From Oscheius sp. JU75 (lineage: Eukaryota > Nematoda > Chromadorea > Rhabditida > Rhabditidae): a stretch of 64,000 bases of DNA. Positions 56,152 to 64,000 of this stretch are shown here, in pieces. The notes under the pieces are model-generated. The model saw only the letters and a program-made list of their open reading frames with translations, ran no database searches and was not told the DNA's origin. The stretch is from assembly GCA_037178855.1 (NCBI GenBank), contig JASJZC010000006.1, positions 5,022,001 to 5,086,000 of the forward strand. Reading direction: 5' to 3'. Every line of letters begins with the position of its first letter. Positions within the stretch are counted from its first letter, which is position 1. The position numbers were made by a program, and so were the translations under genes.

Positions 56152-57451
56152 ATGCAGCGTCTAAAGGTTTGTAATTTTACCCGCAGAATCTCTTGACTCT
56201 TCAATTTCTTTCCGTACAATTAACAAAATAAAAGCAAAATGATGGGCCGAACCGGGGATTGAACCCGGGACCTCTCGCACCCAAAGCGAGAATCATACCA
56301 CTAGACCATTCGGCCGACATTTCCTGCCGAAAGCTTTCCAAATGGATATGCGGGGGAACTTTGCGACGGAATTTTCCACAAGTTTTCGGTTTTTACGGTG
56401 AAAAAAGGCTGGGAAACGATGATGAAAGGTTAGGAAGGGAAACAAACTCGCTTAAAACAAGAAGGAAAGTAGTTGGGAAAAATTCAAATTACCCGGCAAA
56501 TTACCTCTGCTACAGAACTAAACGGTAGAATGCCAAACAGGAAAAGCGGGAGTTTTAAAACTAGATTTGCTAGTAGTTCTTAGAAAACCCACTATCAGAA
56601 CTTCCTTGACAAAAACTTTCGAAGAGCATGGAAAGGATGTGATTTTTTTTTCTCTGGTTACAGAACTTTGGAGATAGAAATGCGAAGTTTTAGCGGTATC
56701 TTGCTGTATATTGTAGCCTTGTGTCTCAATACAATGCTTTTCAGGCCATCTTCTCCCAGCATTGGCTCCTCTCGAACACATTGACCAGTTGCGGTCAGAT
56801 TGGTACAGCCGATGCTCTCCAGCAAGCCATAAGTGGCGATATCACCCAATATGGATGGGACTGGAAACGAACAGGTAGTTTCCCTCTTTCTCCCTCGAAG
56901 GCGACGAATGACGCACCTTCTCCGAAGTAATTAGTAGATTAGACGTGTCCTAAGGGAAATCACTGGACGAGTCCGACGCTCCTCTTGAGTACTTTGAAAC
57001 GACCAAGTAAAAAACATGAGATTACAGTACGGATGGCAGCTGTGGGTTTGGTGATTGGGCCGATGCTTCACAATTTCTACAGAGTCCTGGATTCGAGGAG
57101 ATTTACGGGCGAGAAGAGGGTCGTCGTGATGAAAAAGCTCTTCTGGGACACGGCCTTTATTCCCGTCTTCAGCTGTACCTTCATCAATGGTAAGGCTCTG
57201 ACATAATATCAACTTTCCCCTTTTCAGTGGCCGGTCTCTACGAAGGCAAGTCTCTGCCCTCTTGTTTGCACGAGTACCGCTCTAAGATGTGGCATATCTG
57301 GAAGGTGGACTTTGCGATCTGGCCGCCAGCTCAGACTCTCAACTTTTACTTTCTGCCACACTCGGTTAGAGTCATCTACGTCAATCTCGTGTCTCTCATC
57401 TACAACTGTCTCATGTCCTACATCAAGAACAACGATGTCCATATTCAATGA
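56152..57451 (+). CDS. Mpv17/PMP22-family membrane protein, copy 3
   Basis: Four exons (56152-56166, 56745-56874, 57028-57189, 57228-57451) join in phase to 176 aa. Family features are [52 protein letters not shown] and the signature [20 protein letters not shown] with [19 protein letters not shown]. It fits four-helix inner mitochondrial or peroxisomal membrane proteins. Exons 1-3 have the same lengths (15, 130, 162) as copy 1 at 5336; the two last exons of copy 1 correspond to one exon here. The first intron is 578 bases and contains a tRNA-Pro gene on the opposite strand. The stop is only about 90 bases before the next gene on the same strand, so polycistronic or very close transcription is possible. 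Confidence 0.92.
56244..56315 (-). tRNA. tRNA-Pro (UGG)
   Basis: The minus strand folds as a complete 72-base cloverleaf. The acceptor stem GGCCGAA pairs with TTCGGCC, followed by discriminator C. The anticodon stem-loop is TCTCGC-TTTGGGT-GCGAGA with anticodon TGG. The T loop is GGGTTCAATCCCC. An A box (TGGTCTAGTGGTATGA-like) and B box (GGTTCAATCC) are present. It lies inside intron 1 of Mpv17 copy 3, antisense to it. Confidence 0.95.
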
Positions 57452-57542
57452 ACTGTTGCTCTTGAAAATCGATATTGTGCAAAATGTTGTGAACGCGACC
57501 TGCTTTTTCATTATAACTACTGATGATTCCCTTTTTATCACA

Positions 57543-58584
57543 ATGAAAAGACCACATTTGTCCCTGTTATCCCTGTCCAATAGCTGTCTCTCGGCCATCA
57601 ACAACTCTCTGGAAAAGGAACAGATCCCGAAGACTGATGGCCTCCTCCATACCGTCAAAAACAGTCTCTTCACGGCTTCCAATCTCTGGACAGTGAAGAA
57701 GTGTATCTGGATCCTGCACTCTTTCTGTAAAGACCGTCTGGATATGAGAGAGATCGTATGTCAGGATAGACGAACAGTGCCATTTTTGTTGGCGGTACTT
57801 GGAAACAACTTCCAGTTGGGGGGTCACAAACCGACAAATGAATTGCAGGTAGGTCTCATGCTTTTTTTTGAATCAACAGTTGCTAGAACTAAAAATGAAG
57901 ATGGACTACTACTCTTTCAGGACTGGACTCGATGTTTCCTCGTCCTCCTCTCTGAGAATCATCCTCAAATTCTGGATGTTCACACCTTGATCACATTGAA
58001 CTTCGGAGTCGTTCTTTCTGCTATAAACCTGTCCAAAGGCTTACCCTGTATCCACAAGAGCACATACGTGACTTTCGGTTACCTTCCGATAGAGCTCTCA
58101 CTTTCAGATTGCCATGATTCTCTCCCAGTCCAGGGACCAACTGACAGCTCTACTCGAACACAAAGTGCAACATGAGGATGAGGATGAGCCATCTGATCTC
58201 ATAGATGAGCTCATTTTCATTCTCTATATGTTCGCTTTTTGCATTGAGGTAACTTTGTATCTTTTTCTGTTACAAAAATACAATCAGACCTTTGGACCAG
58301 AGCACAAGATTCATCTGGACATTATGGAATTCGCATTTGTCATTTTGGTCCGCTGTGCTAGAAAAGAAGATTTGAGGGAGCGGCTGGCAATGGACCTCGC
58401 TAACAATCTGATCAGTATGCGTTCAAAACGCTACTTGATTCCGGTCTTTGTGCTGAAACGACTGAAAGGAGAAGAATCAATCCAAAGACGAGCCAGAGAT
58501 CTACTTCGCCTACTGAGACCTCAGTTGGAAGCCGTGGAGGTTGAGAATCTTGCCAGCATTTTCGACCAGTCCCTTGAGATTTGA
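57543..58584 (+). CDS. Unrecognised alpha-helical 296-aa protein
   Basis: Four exons (57543-57848, 57921-58067, 58108-58248, 58288-58584) join in phase. The start MKRPHLSLLSLSNSCLS is the first Met giving a plausible N-terminus; an upstream in-frame Met exists inside the preceding gene's last exon. The protein is rich in amphipathic helices with repeated Leu/Ile spacing (LWTVKKCIWILHSFCKD, DWTRCFLVLLSENHPQIL, DLIDELIFILYMFAFCIE, MEFAFVILVRCARKEDLRER), in the manner of armadillo/HEAT-like helical repeats, but I recognise no family. No signal peptide. It lies about 90 bases behind Mpv17 copy 3 on the same strand. Confidence 0.7.
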
Positions 58585-59027
58585 TAAACTTTTTTTTTCT
58601 TTGAACTTTTGTGAACTTGGGCTGAGATAAAGTCTTTCCGGTCGCTTGCTATCTTTTTGTGTGGAGGTGTTACGAAAGTGGCGGTCATACCTACCGAGAC
58701 TATAACAGCATTGTGCATTGCTGTGATCTCCACGATCGTTGATGCTTGTCGCAGATTCTATCAGTCGGTATGTTTCTCTGTTCGTGTTCACGAGGCAGAG
58801 GCAAAGATCTATTAGCAATTAGATAATGTCAAGTAATTTTTTACAGCACTTTGAAATCTCTACACTTCTCAAACCGCGATGGTTTTCTCTGGTAAGGGTT
58901 CTTTCTTTCTGCAGAGTATCATTCAGTCACGAGCACGTATGAGGCTCTATCATAAAACACTGCTATAATCGACAATCTAATTCTCAATTACAATTAAAGA
59001 TCAATGAAAAGAAACGTTTATTCGCTT
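58585..59027. other. Interg. space between convergent genes
   Basis: 3' flanks of the helical protein (plus) and the ShKT protein (minus). No frame is supported. Confidence 0.35.
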
Positions 59028-59581
59028 TTAATGACAGTAGCCACAAGTCTTCGGACACTGCTCCTTCATCAACTCAACATAGGCGGGGTTCGTACACAGA
59101 TAGGCAACATTTGGACAGTCCGAGGTCCCGGTATTGGGATTGATCTTGTCAACGCAGGAGGATGGAGTGGTGGCGGCAGCAGACGGTCCACAAAAGTGAC
59201 AAGTGAGGGGACATTGCTAAACAAACTATCACGACGAATCAGGGCTCACTTACATCCATCATGACGGCCTTGTAGGTCGGATTATTGCACAGATAGGCAA
59301 TATTTGGACAGTCCGAGGACCCGGTTTTAGGATTGATCTTGTCGACACAGGAAGCTGTGGTGGTAGCGGCAGAGGTCGTTCCAGCCGTGATGTTGGCGAA
59401 GGGGCAGCATTCATTGTTGACACAGAGAAAAGAGGTGGCACAGCCACCGGTACCAGTACCGTTACAGGCTGAAAGGACATATCTTGAAATGTGTCAAAGA
59501 CCTACGTCCTTGAGCTGCCCCTGGATTGCATTGTTGGCAGAAGACGGCTGGAATGAGGAGAAGGACCAGAAGAGCGCGCAT
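59028..59581 (-). CDS. Secreted protein with two ShKT domains, A
   Basis: Three exons (59581-59506, 59468-59254, 59216-59028) encode 159 aa. A signal peptide (MRALLVLLLIPAVFC) is followed by a small Cys-rich segment and two ShKT domains of the six-Cys pattern: CVDKINPKTGSSDCPNIAY through CPLTCHFC, and CVDKINPNTGTSDCPNVAY through CPKTCGYC. They are separated by a short Ala/Thr/Ser linker. ShKT domains are numerous in nematodes, often at the ends of secreted enzymes or in small stand-alone proteins such as this one; activity cannot be inferred. A paralogue with the same exon structure is divergent at 59842. An extended GATA-type site (CTGATAAGG) lies about 50 bases upstream. Confidence 0.9.
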
Positions 59582-59629
59582 GACTGCTCGAATGAGGTCT
59601 TGGAACAGCTTTTGAGAACAAAGCCTGCC

Positions 59630-59794
59630 CTGATAAGGGGTCGGATTATGACATAAACCCCTGATCAAAAGAAAACTCACGAGGAAATTTTCCGCAGAAT
59701 AGTTGTGCACATTCGGTTTTGAGAGTACAATTGCTCAGTTGTATAGTGGCATTATCAACCTAATCCTTCTTTGTATGCAGCCGTACCTTATCAG
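59630..59794. promoter_or_regulatory. Inverted pair of CTGATAAGG sites between divergent ShKT genes
   Basis: CTGATAAGG at 59630-59638 and its exact reverse complement CCTTATCAG at 59786-59794, each about 50 bases from one of the two start codons. In nematodes the extended TGATAA site is bound by intestinal GATA factors such as ELT-2. A TATTTAAAGG sequence at 59799-59808 may be the TATA box of the plus-strand gene. Confidence 0.5.
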
Positions 59795-59841
59795 TGAGTA
59801 TTTAAAGGACTGAGAAGTCGTTTGTTGACCATTTTCGTACA

Positions 59842-60379
59842 ATGAAACTTCTTTTTATATGTCTAGCTATAAGTTACGCGACGGCGCAGACGTGCACAGG
59901 ATCTACTGGACGTAAGTTGAGCATCGTTCTATCTCAAACAGTTTCAGCCTGTAAGCCAGGCGACATATGTAATACCAATGAGACTTGTATCACGGATAAC
60001 ACGGGTAAAGAATGCTGTCCGAAAGGGAGTATAGTGTATCCGTCAACAGTAATACCGACTACTTGCAAGGACAAGTTGAATCCAAAGACTGGAACTTCGG
60101 ACTGTCCAGCTGATGTACAGCTGTGTACAGATCCTATCTATAAGGATGTGATGAAAGATGTGAGTTTCGAGTATCAGACTCGAACTTTTTTTTTAGCAAT
60201 GTCCAAAGACTTGTGGTTTCTGCTCGACCAATTCGCCTTCCAGTTCCACGTGTCAGGATCTAACCAATCCCGCAACTGGAACTTCTGACTGCTCCGAGAA
60301 GAAATATCTCTGCCAAGCTCCGGGATACGTAGATTTTATGAAAGTTCAGTGTCCGAAGACTTGTGGTTATTGTAGTTAA
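59842..60379 (+). CDS. Secreted protein with two ShKT domains, B
   Basis: Three exons (59842-59911, 59948-60159, 60197-60379) encode 154 aa. A signal peptide (MKLLFICLAISYATA) is followed by a Cys-rich spacer and two ShKT domains: CKDKLNPKTGTSDCPADVQ to CPKTCGFC and CQDLTNPATGTSDCSEKKY to CPKTCGYC. Intron positions and phases equal those of the divergent paralogue at 59028-59581, so the two arose by inverted duplication. Its likely site of expression, from the GATA-type sites, is the gut. Function unknown. Confidence 0.9.
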
Positions 60380-60497
60380 ACGAATAAATTGATGATGACC
60401 TCGTTTTTCGAGCCCTGGGCATTCAAATCACGGAACGCGGTCATAAAAGCGGAAGCAGTCTCCTCCTCCCAGCGTTTGTGTTGCGGATCAAGATTTG

Positions 60498-60563
60498 TCA
60501 GGCCTAATCGACTTCTACAGTGATACTCTTGTGACGATTGCTTGTAGTTTTTGTCAGGAATAA
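60498..60563 (+). pseudogene. Possible ShKT 3' exon fragment
   Basis: A frame reads GLIDFYSDTLVTIACSFCQE then stop, recalling the end of the neighbouring ShKT gene (YVDFMKVQCPKTCGYC then stop). The preceding cysteines are not in frame. The similarity is weak; it may be chance. Confidence 0.25.
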
Positions 60564-60672
60564 GGTCTTGGACTGTCGCCTCGCTTCTAATCTCTCAGTG
60601 TTACAATGTTGATGCATTCTATTACTAGACCATTTTTTCCATTGTACAATCATCTACTTTCAGGTTTTCAGA

Positions 60673-60803
60673 ATGACGGTCCGAACCTATGCTCTCGCCT
60701 CAAGAGGAGAAATCAAGACTGTAGTCAAACGAACCATCCTAGAGAAGGTCGTCGAAATGTTTTTTAACCACAGGTACGACAAGCAGAGGGGTCATTTGCA
60801 ATA
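60673..60803 (+). CDS. Possible small gene, weak
   Basis: An ATG directly after GGTTTTCAGA opens a basic frame starting MTVRTYALASRGEIKTVVKR and continuing TILEKVVEMFFNH. A CAG|GTACGA donor follows, and a TTCTTCAG acceptor lies about 90 bases on, but the joined frame soon stops (about 38 aa). The acceptor before the start is typical of trans-spliced genes here. I recognise nothing, and it may be a remnant. Confidence 0.22.
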
Positions 60804-61288
60804 GGCACTGTTTCATGAGGTTTGTCTCTTTTTTTCCCTGCTCATTTTCTTCTTCAGGACAAAACTGTGACCTGAAGAACCTTAACGAGCGTCTCCAAAA
60901 ATTTTAACGAGAAGTACCACCAAAGCCTGAATCACTCTCCAAGTTCATTCTGGAATCGTGAGAATGAGGCTTCTTCTCTTTTTGAAGGCTTCTAAACTTT
61001 TGATGACCAACACGGAGAAAGTCCCAAGTTTCGAAAGAAGAGCAGAACAGGCCTCAGAACGGGTGCTACCGAAATCGACAACTCCTCCCAAAGTGCAATC
61101 AGATAATCTACACAGGATAGCTATTCTCCTACTCTGCAGTAGCTGAATAGACGACCCGAGCCTAGGAACATACTTAAGATCTGTAAATCTCTTTAAAAAA
61201 ATGTGTGTTTTAAGTAAACTACGTCGCTGAATTTGTTCAGACTTTATTAAGTTTCGGGGTATCAGAAAGGTGGTATGAAACTTATTTA
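60804..61288. other. Intergenic, no gene seen
   Basis: 3' flank of the minus-strand saposin-like gene. No supported frame. Confidence 0.35.
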
Positions 61289-61900
61289 TTAGCAAAACTT
61301 AGCACAACACTTGACCGGATCAACACGGTTCTTGACATATTGGATAATATCGGGCAGTTCGGAATGAATGATGCTCTCACATAACCGTTCCTTTTCCTCA
61401 TCGCTGGTAAAGATCCGACGGCAGACCTTGTCTAGGACTTGTTCCTCGTCGGGCTGAAACGGAAACTCTTTGGAGTGAAAGACATCTCTTACGACATGAT
61501 CCAGGATCATCATTCGCGTGAACTGGACAACCTCTTTGCAAACTGGGCAAGCGCAGCCCAGTCCATCAGTGACTCTTTGACAATCGGGTTTCGTAACCTT
61601 GCCCTTTAGGGAAAACTTGGAACGATGAGTCTCGGCATCGATCGTGTAGGCAGAGATGGAGAGAGCTAGAAAAATATACAGTTTTTATAGCTTGTCTTTC
61701 CTTATAACTACTCGGATGATGTGATACGATTTTGCTAACACATTGGAAATATTCTAAAGATAGACGCAGTAGTCGAACTGAGGACCTCTTTGGGTTCAGC
61801 TTACAAAGTTTATAAACCGTATTTTTCAGTAGTTTGAGAAGCGAAAAGACAAAAATGTCTCACCAAAAGCTAGCAGCAAGACTATCGCTCGAGGCAGCAT
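61289..61900 (-). CDS. Secreted saposin-like (SapB-type) protein
   Basis: Two exons (61900-61864 and 61665-61289) encode 137 aa. A signal peptide MLPRAIVLLLAFALSISA spans the splice. The mature part has the six-cysteine saposin layout: CACPVCKEVVQF, then VCRRIFTSDEE, CESIIHSELPDIIQYVKNRV and a C-terminal CCAKFC. Helical amphipathic segments between them fit a SapB fold that binds or perturbs lipids. Nematodes carry many such proteins (spp genes), some antimicrobial and expressed in the gut. An extra Cys pair near the N-terminus (KPDC, LGCACP) is a variation. Assignment to the family is moderately firm. Confidence 0.75.
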
Positions 61901-62001
61901 GACTGTCGGGAATAGAGTGCGCGCAGGCGGGAGTGACCCAGATCCGGATAGAAAACAATCCTTAGGGGCATATCGTTGGCTTTATTTCCGAAAAAGAACA
62001 T

Positions 62002-63095
62002 TTATAAAACGACTGTTACAATCGTTATGGTCTCCACGGACACTTTCTTATTGCTGAGAGACGAGTAGCGATAGACGCTCGATTCGACGTGGAAAGACTG
62101 GCCATTTGGACGGATCATCCGGTAAAAGGGGGTCTTGTAGGCGCCGAGTGCAAAAACTAAGAAAACAAGGATTATTCGAGAGCTTAAAAAACCTTCAAAG
62201 TGCATTTTGCGAATGAGTTGAGTGTCATTGACGTTGACGAGTTGGTAGAAAGAGAGATCTTTTAGACTCTGACAGGCAAGAGTCTAAAAAAAATAGAGAT
62301 AGAGACTGGCATAGTCAGTCACCCACCTGTTCCGCTTTTTCATCGGCACTGTAGATCTTCAGATCCAGAGTAAGCGTCAATACGAATGCGTCATTTTGAA
62401 TTGAGACGGTGGAGAGAACAAGAGAAGGGAGAGGAGAACAATGACAGAGTCTGTTGCTACCCTGAACAACGACCTCCATTCGAATGACTTTAAATCCAGG
62501 AGACGCTCTCATGGAATCCTTGGTGACTCTCTTAGTGAGAGAAGAACGGATACGAATGTTGGCGGAAGATTCACCAGGTCTTGGGTGAAAGATCTGAAGA
62601 CGAATTTTGACAGAGACGGAACTCACTGCTTGGAATCTCTGCCAGTCATCCAAATGAACGTATTCAATGAAGTTGTTTCCCATCATTTCTACCTGTGATA
62701 GTCCCAGGTAAATGCTGATCGTCTCGGAAACATAAAGGACATCTCCTCGAGAGTCCATGATCAGGAAGAAGCTGTCCATGAGCTGGGGTCAGGAACATTT
62801 GGAAGAGCGAAAGGGACTTACCTCAAGAAGATGATTGTTCCAGAACCTCTCCAGACCATCCTCCAAACCCAAATGAAACAAACATTGATTGTGGAGCTTG
62901 ATATAAGAGACAGCTAGTCGAACCATTGTAGTCTGCAAGCTATATCCCACAGTAACTTACTCACCTTGTCAATATGCTGCCCGGAAATTGCTCTGGCCAA
63001 TGGAAGTTCCCTCGCAAGGAGACAGAACTCGTCGTTTTCCAGCTGACGTCGCTGTTGAGCCAAGGTCTTGACGACCGGACGATGTTCTAAGAATT
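62002..63095 (-). CDS. bHLH-PAS transcription factor (5' exon not resolved)
   Basis: Five exons are clear (63095-62965, 62932-62822, 62782-62327, 62283-62193, 62156-62002), in phase. The first opens in phase 2, so a start exon upstream is missing from my model. The bHLH reads TLAQQRRQLENDEFCLLARE then LPLARAISGQHIDK and TTMVRLAVSYIKLHN, matching the SIM/trachealess/HIF group. PAS-A is LMDSFFLIMDSRGDVLYVSE then TISIYLGLSQVEMMGNNFIE. A PAS-B-like part follows: DLKIYSADEKAEQ and AYKTPFYRMIRPNGQSFHVE. The MRASPGFKVIRME stretch is like the linker in SIM/HIF proteins. The protein ends immediately after PAS-B (TIVTVVL), with no activation domain. It would act as a heterodimer with ARNT in the nucleus. 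It is divergent from the receptor gene at 63642. Confidence 0.8.
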
Positions 63096-63641
63096 CTGAA
63101 GAGATGCGGGTTCAGAATGAGAATTCAACCTGGAAGAGGGAAGAACGAGGTCATATGCGAAGAATACTACTACTGTATGGGAGATGGGGATAATTGGAGG
63201 TAATTGGATCCAGGAATTGGAGGAGTCACATTTGGGAGTATAATTGACCGAGAGGCGGGAACATCTGTTTTTGATAGAGGGTGGCATTTGATTCAGGGAA
63301 GAACAATTTGAGAAAGTTCTCAGAATTTGTCTCTATTCCTGTGCAATTTGGATCCAATTGTGGCTGGAAGGCTGATACTGCAAACGGTCACATAATTGGT
63401 TCTTGTTCTCACTTCATTGCGACTCACGTGCTTCAACAACAAAGCATTCTTTACTCTTCGAAAGAGCGTTGAGTCATCTCGAACCCACTCGCTGTCGGCA
63501 TTCTTTTTTCCTCCGTTTACTGTTTGCTCTAGTCTTTGCTCGCTATATTGGCAGCTACACCCTTCTTGACCTCTGTTTACTCAATCCCGTGTATAACTAC
63601 CCTCTGAATATTTGACCTCGCGAACTTTCTCTTCGACAAAA
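63096..63641. other. Divergent promoter region
   Basis: Between the bHLH-PAS factor (minus) and the receptor-like gene (plus). The missing start exon of the bHLH-PAS gene should lie here. A Met-initiated minus frame at 63287 (MPPSIKNRCSRLSVNYTPK) is a candidate, but no donor in the right phase is convincing. Confidence 0.35.
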
Positions 63642-64000
63642 ATGCTCTTCAGGCTCCTACTGCCGTTGCTCGGATATCATGTTCTGGCTCAAACCTTTCC
63701 CACGTTTCGGACTTTGGTCTTGGAAAATGCCACAGCACCATACAACAAAAGGGACGCTCCTTATGAGGTCTTCCGGCAGAGCATGAATGTCAGTGTGGGA
63801 ACAACTTTTGTTGTTCTAACTAAAGTGGTAATTGTAATCCTCAAATAGATCTATTAGATAATTTAAGGTAGAAGTCCAGCAGATGGTCAGCTACATCGCA
63901 AATATTGTCTTTGTAGGTTTTACATCATATATAGACAATGATACAAAGAGAAAGTGTTCTTAATCTATTTTTTTAACAGTTAATGACGAAGATAATGCAC
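63642..64000 (+). CDS. N-terminus of a probable Cys-loop ligand-gated ion channel (cut by window end)
   Basis: Exons 63642-63827, 63868-63912 and 63980 onward are visible; the gene runs out of the window. A signal peptide MLFRLLLPLLGYHVLAQ is followed by ENATAPYNKRDAPYEVFRQS and MNVSVGTTFVVLTKV, then VEVQQMVSYIANIVF. This order (helix 1 with Y-x-K-R-x-x-P, then the first beta strands M-x-V-x-V-G and V-x-E) is that of the extracellular domain of nicotinic-type receptor subunits. The diagnostic Cys loop and membrane segments lie outside the window, so the family call is provisional. Confidence 0.55.

Noticed and set aside
57312-57542. Upstream extension of the helical gene into Mpv17 exon 4
   Set aside because: The frame stays open by chance through the Mpv17 coding exon. 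The Mpv17 frame there is unmistakable, so the helical gene is started at 57543.
61760-61825. tRNA-like sequence near 61780 (GTCGAACTGAGGACC)
   Set aside because: A T-arm-like and an anticodon-arm-like segment are present, but no acceptor stem pairs and the anticodon loop would be too large. At best it is a tRNA relic, or chance.
1-64000. CRISPR arrays, bacterial operons, prophage or plasmid features
   Set aside because: Spliced genes, tRNA in an intron and animal protein families make this eukaryotic. No regularly spaced short repeats were seen.

Overview
This is eukaryotic genomic DNA, almost certainly from a nematode. Most introns are only 30-80 bases, with GTGAGT/GTAAGT donors and TTTCAG acceptors, and the protein families are nematode-flavoured: transthyretin-like, ShKT, saposin-like, ZP/cuticlin-like and F-box proteins. 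Several start codons directly follow an acceptor-like TTTCAG, as expected for spliced-leader addition. Conserved metazoan genes are also present (beta-catenin, Nck, Odd-skipped, DNAJC3, GK5, TARG1/OARD1). I cannot name the species. The intron-rich genes and the beta-catenin with an intact degron do not look like Caenorhabditis. All gene models below were built by joining exons by eye so that splice sites and reading phase agree.

Layout. 0-12 kb: a transthyretin-like gene with four decayed relatives, a 333-aa protein of unknown family, two Mpv17/PMP22-family copies (the second broken) and a ZP-domain membrane protein. 12-20 kb, minus strand: an unrecognised 316-aa gene, a foldback element, and beta-catenin. 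20-30 kb: DNAJC3/p58IPK, the sugar kinase GK5, and on the minus strand an Odd-skipped zinc-finger factor. 30-38.9 kb: a long stretch without convincing genes, upstream of the Odd-skipped gene. 38.9-47 kb: a cluster of secreted, tandem-repeat, His-rich precursors together with an F-box gene and its decayed copies. 47-52 kb, minus: OARD1 and Nck. 52-56 kb: intergenic DNA with a LINE remnant. 56-64 kb: a third Mpv17 gene with a tRNA-Pro in its first intron, an unrecognised helical protein, a divergent pair of ShKT proteins, a saposin-like protein, a bHLH-PAS factor, and the start of a probable Cys-loop receptor gene.

The most unusual content is the precursor family at 39.6-46.8 kb. Two or three secreted proteins are built from short His/Met/Asp-rich modules, and nearly every module ends in an R-Q-x-R tetrapeptide, which is a furin-type cleavage site. 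One 366-aa protein would yield 14 peptides, most of them starting with His. I do not recognise this as a described family. Two members share a TATA box and an upstream 20-bp element, and one has grown by tandem duplication of an exon plus intron.

The conserved genes do not form an operon-like pathway. Local duplication followed by decay is the main theme: transthyretin-like, Mpv17, F-box, ShKT, His-rich precursors and part of the Nck SH2 exon have all been copied within this window.
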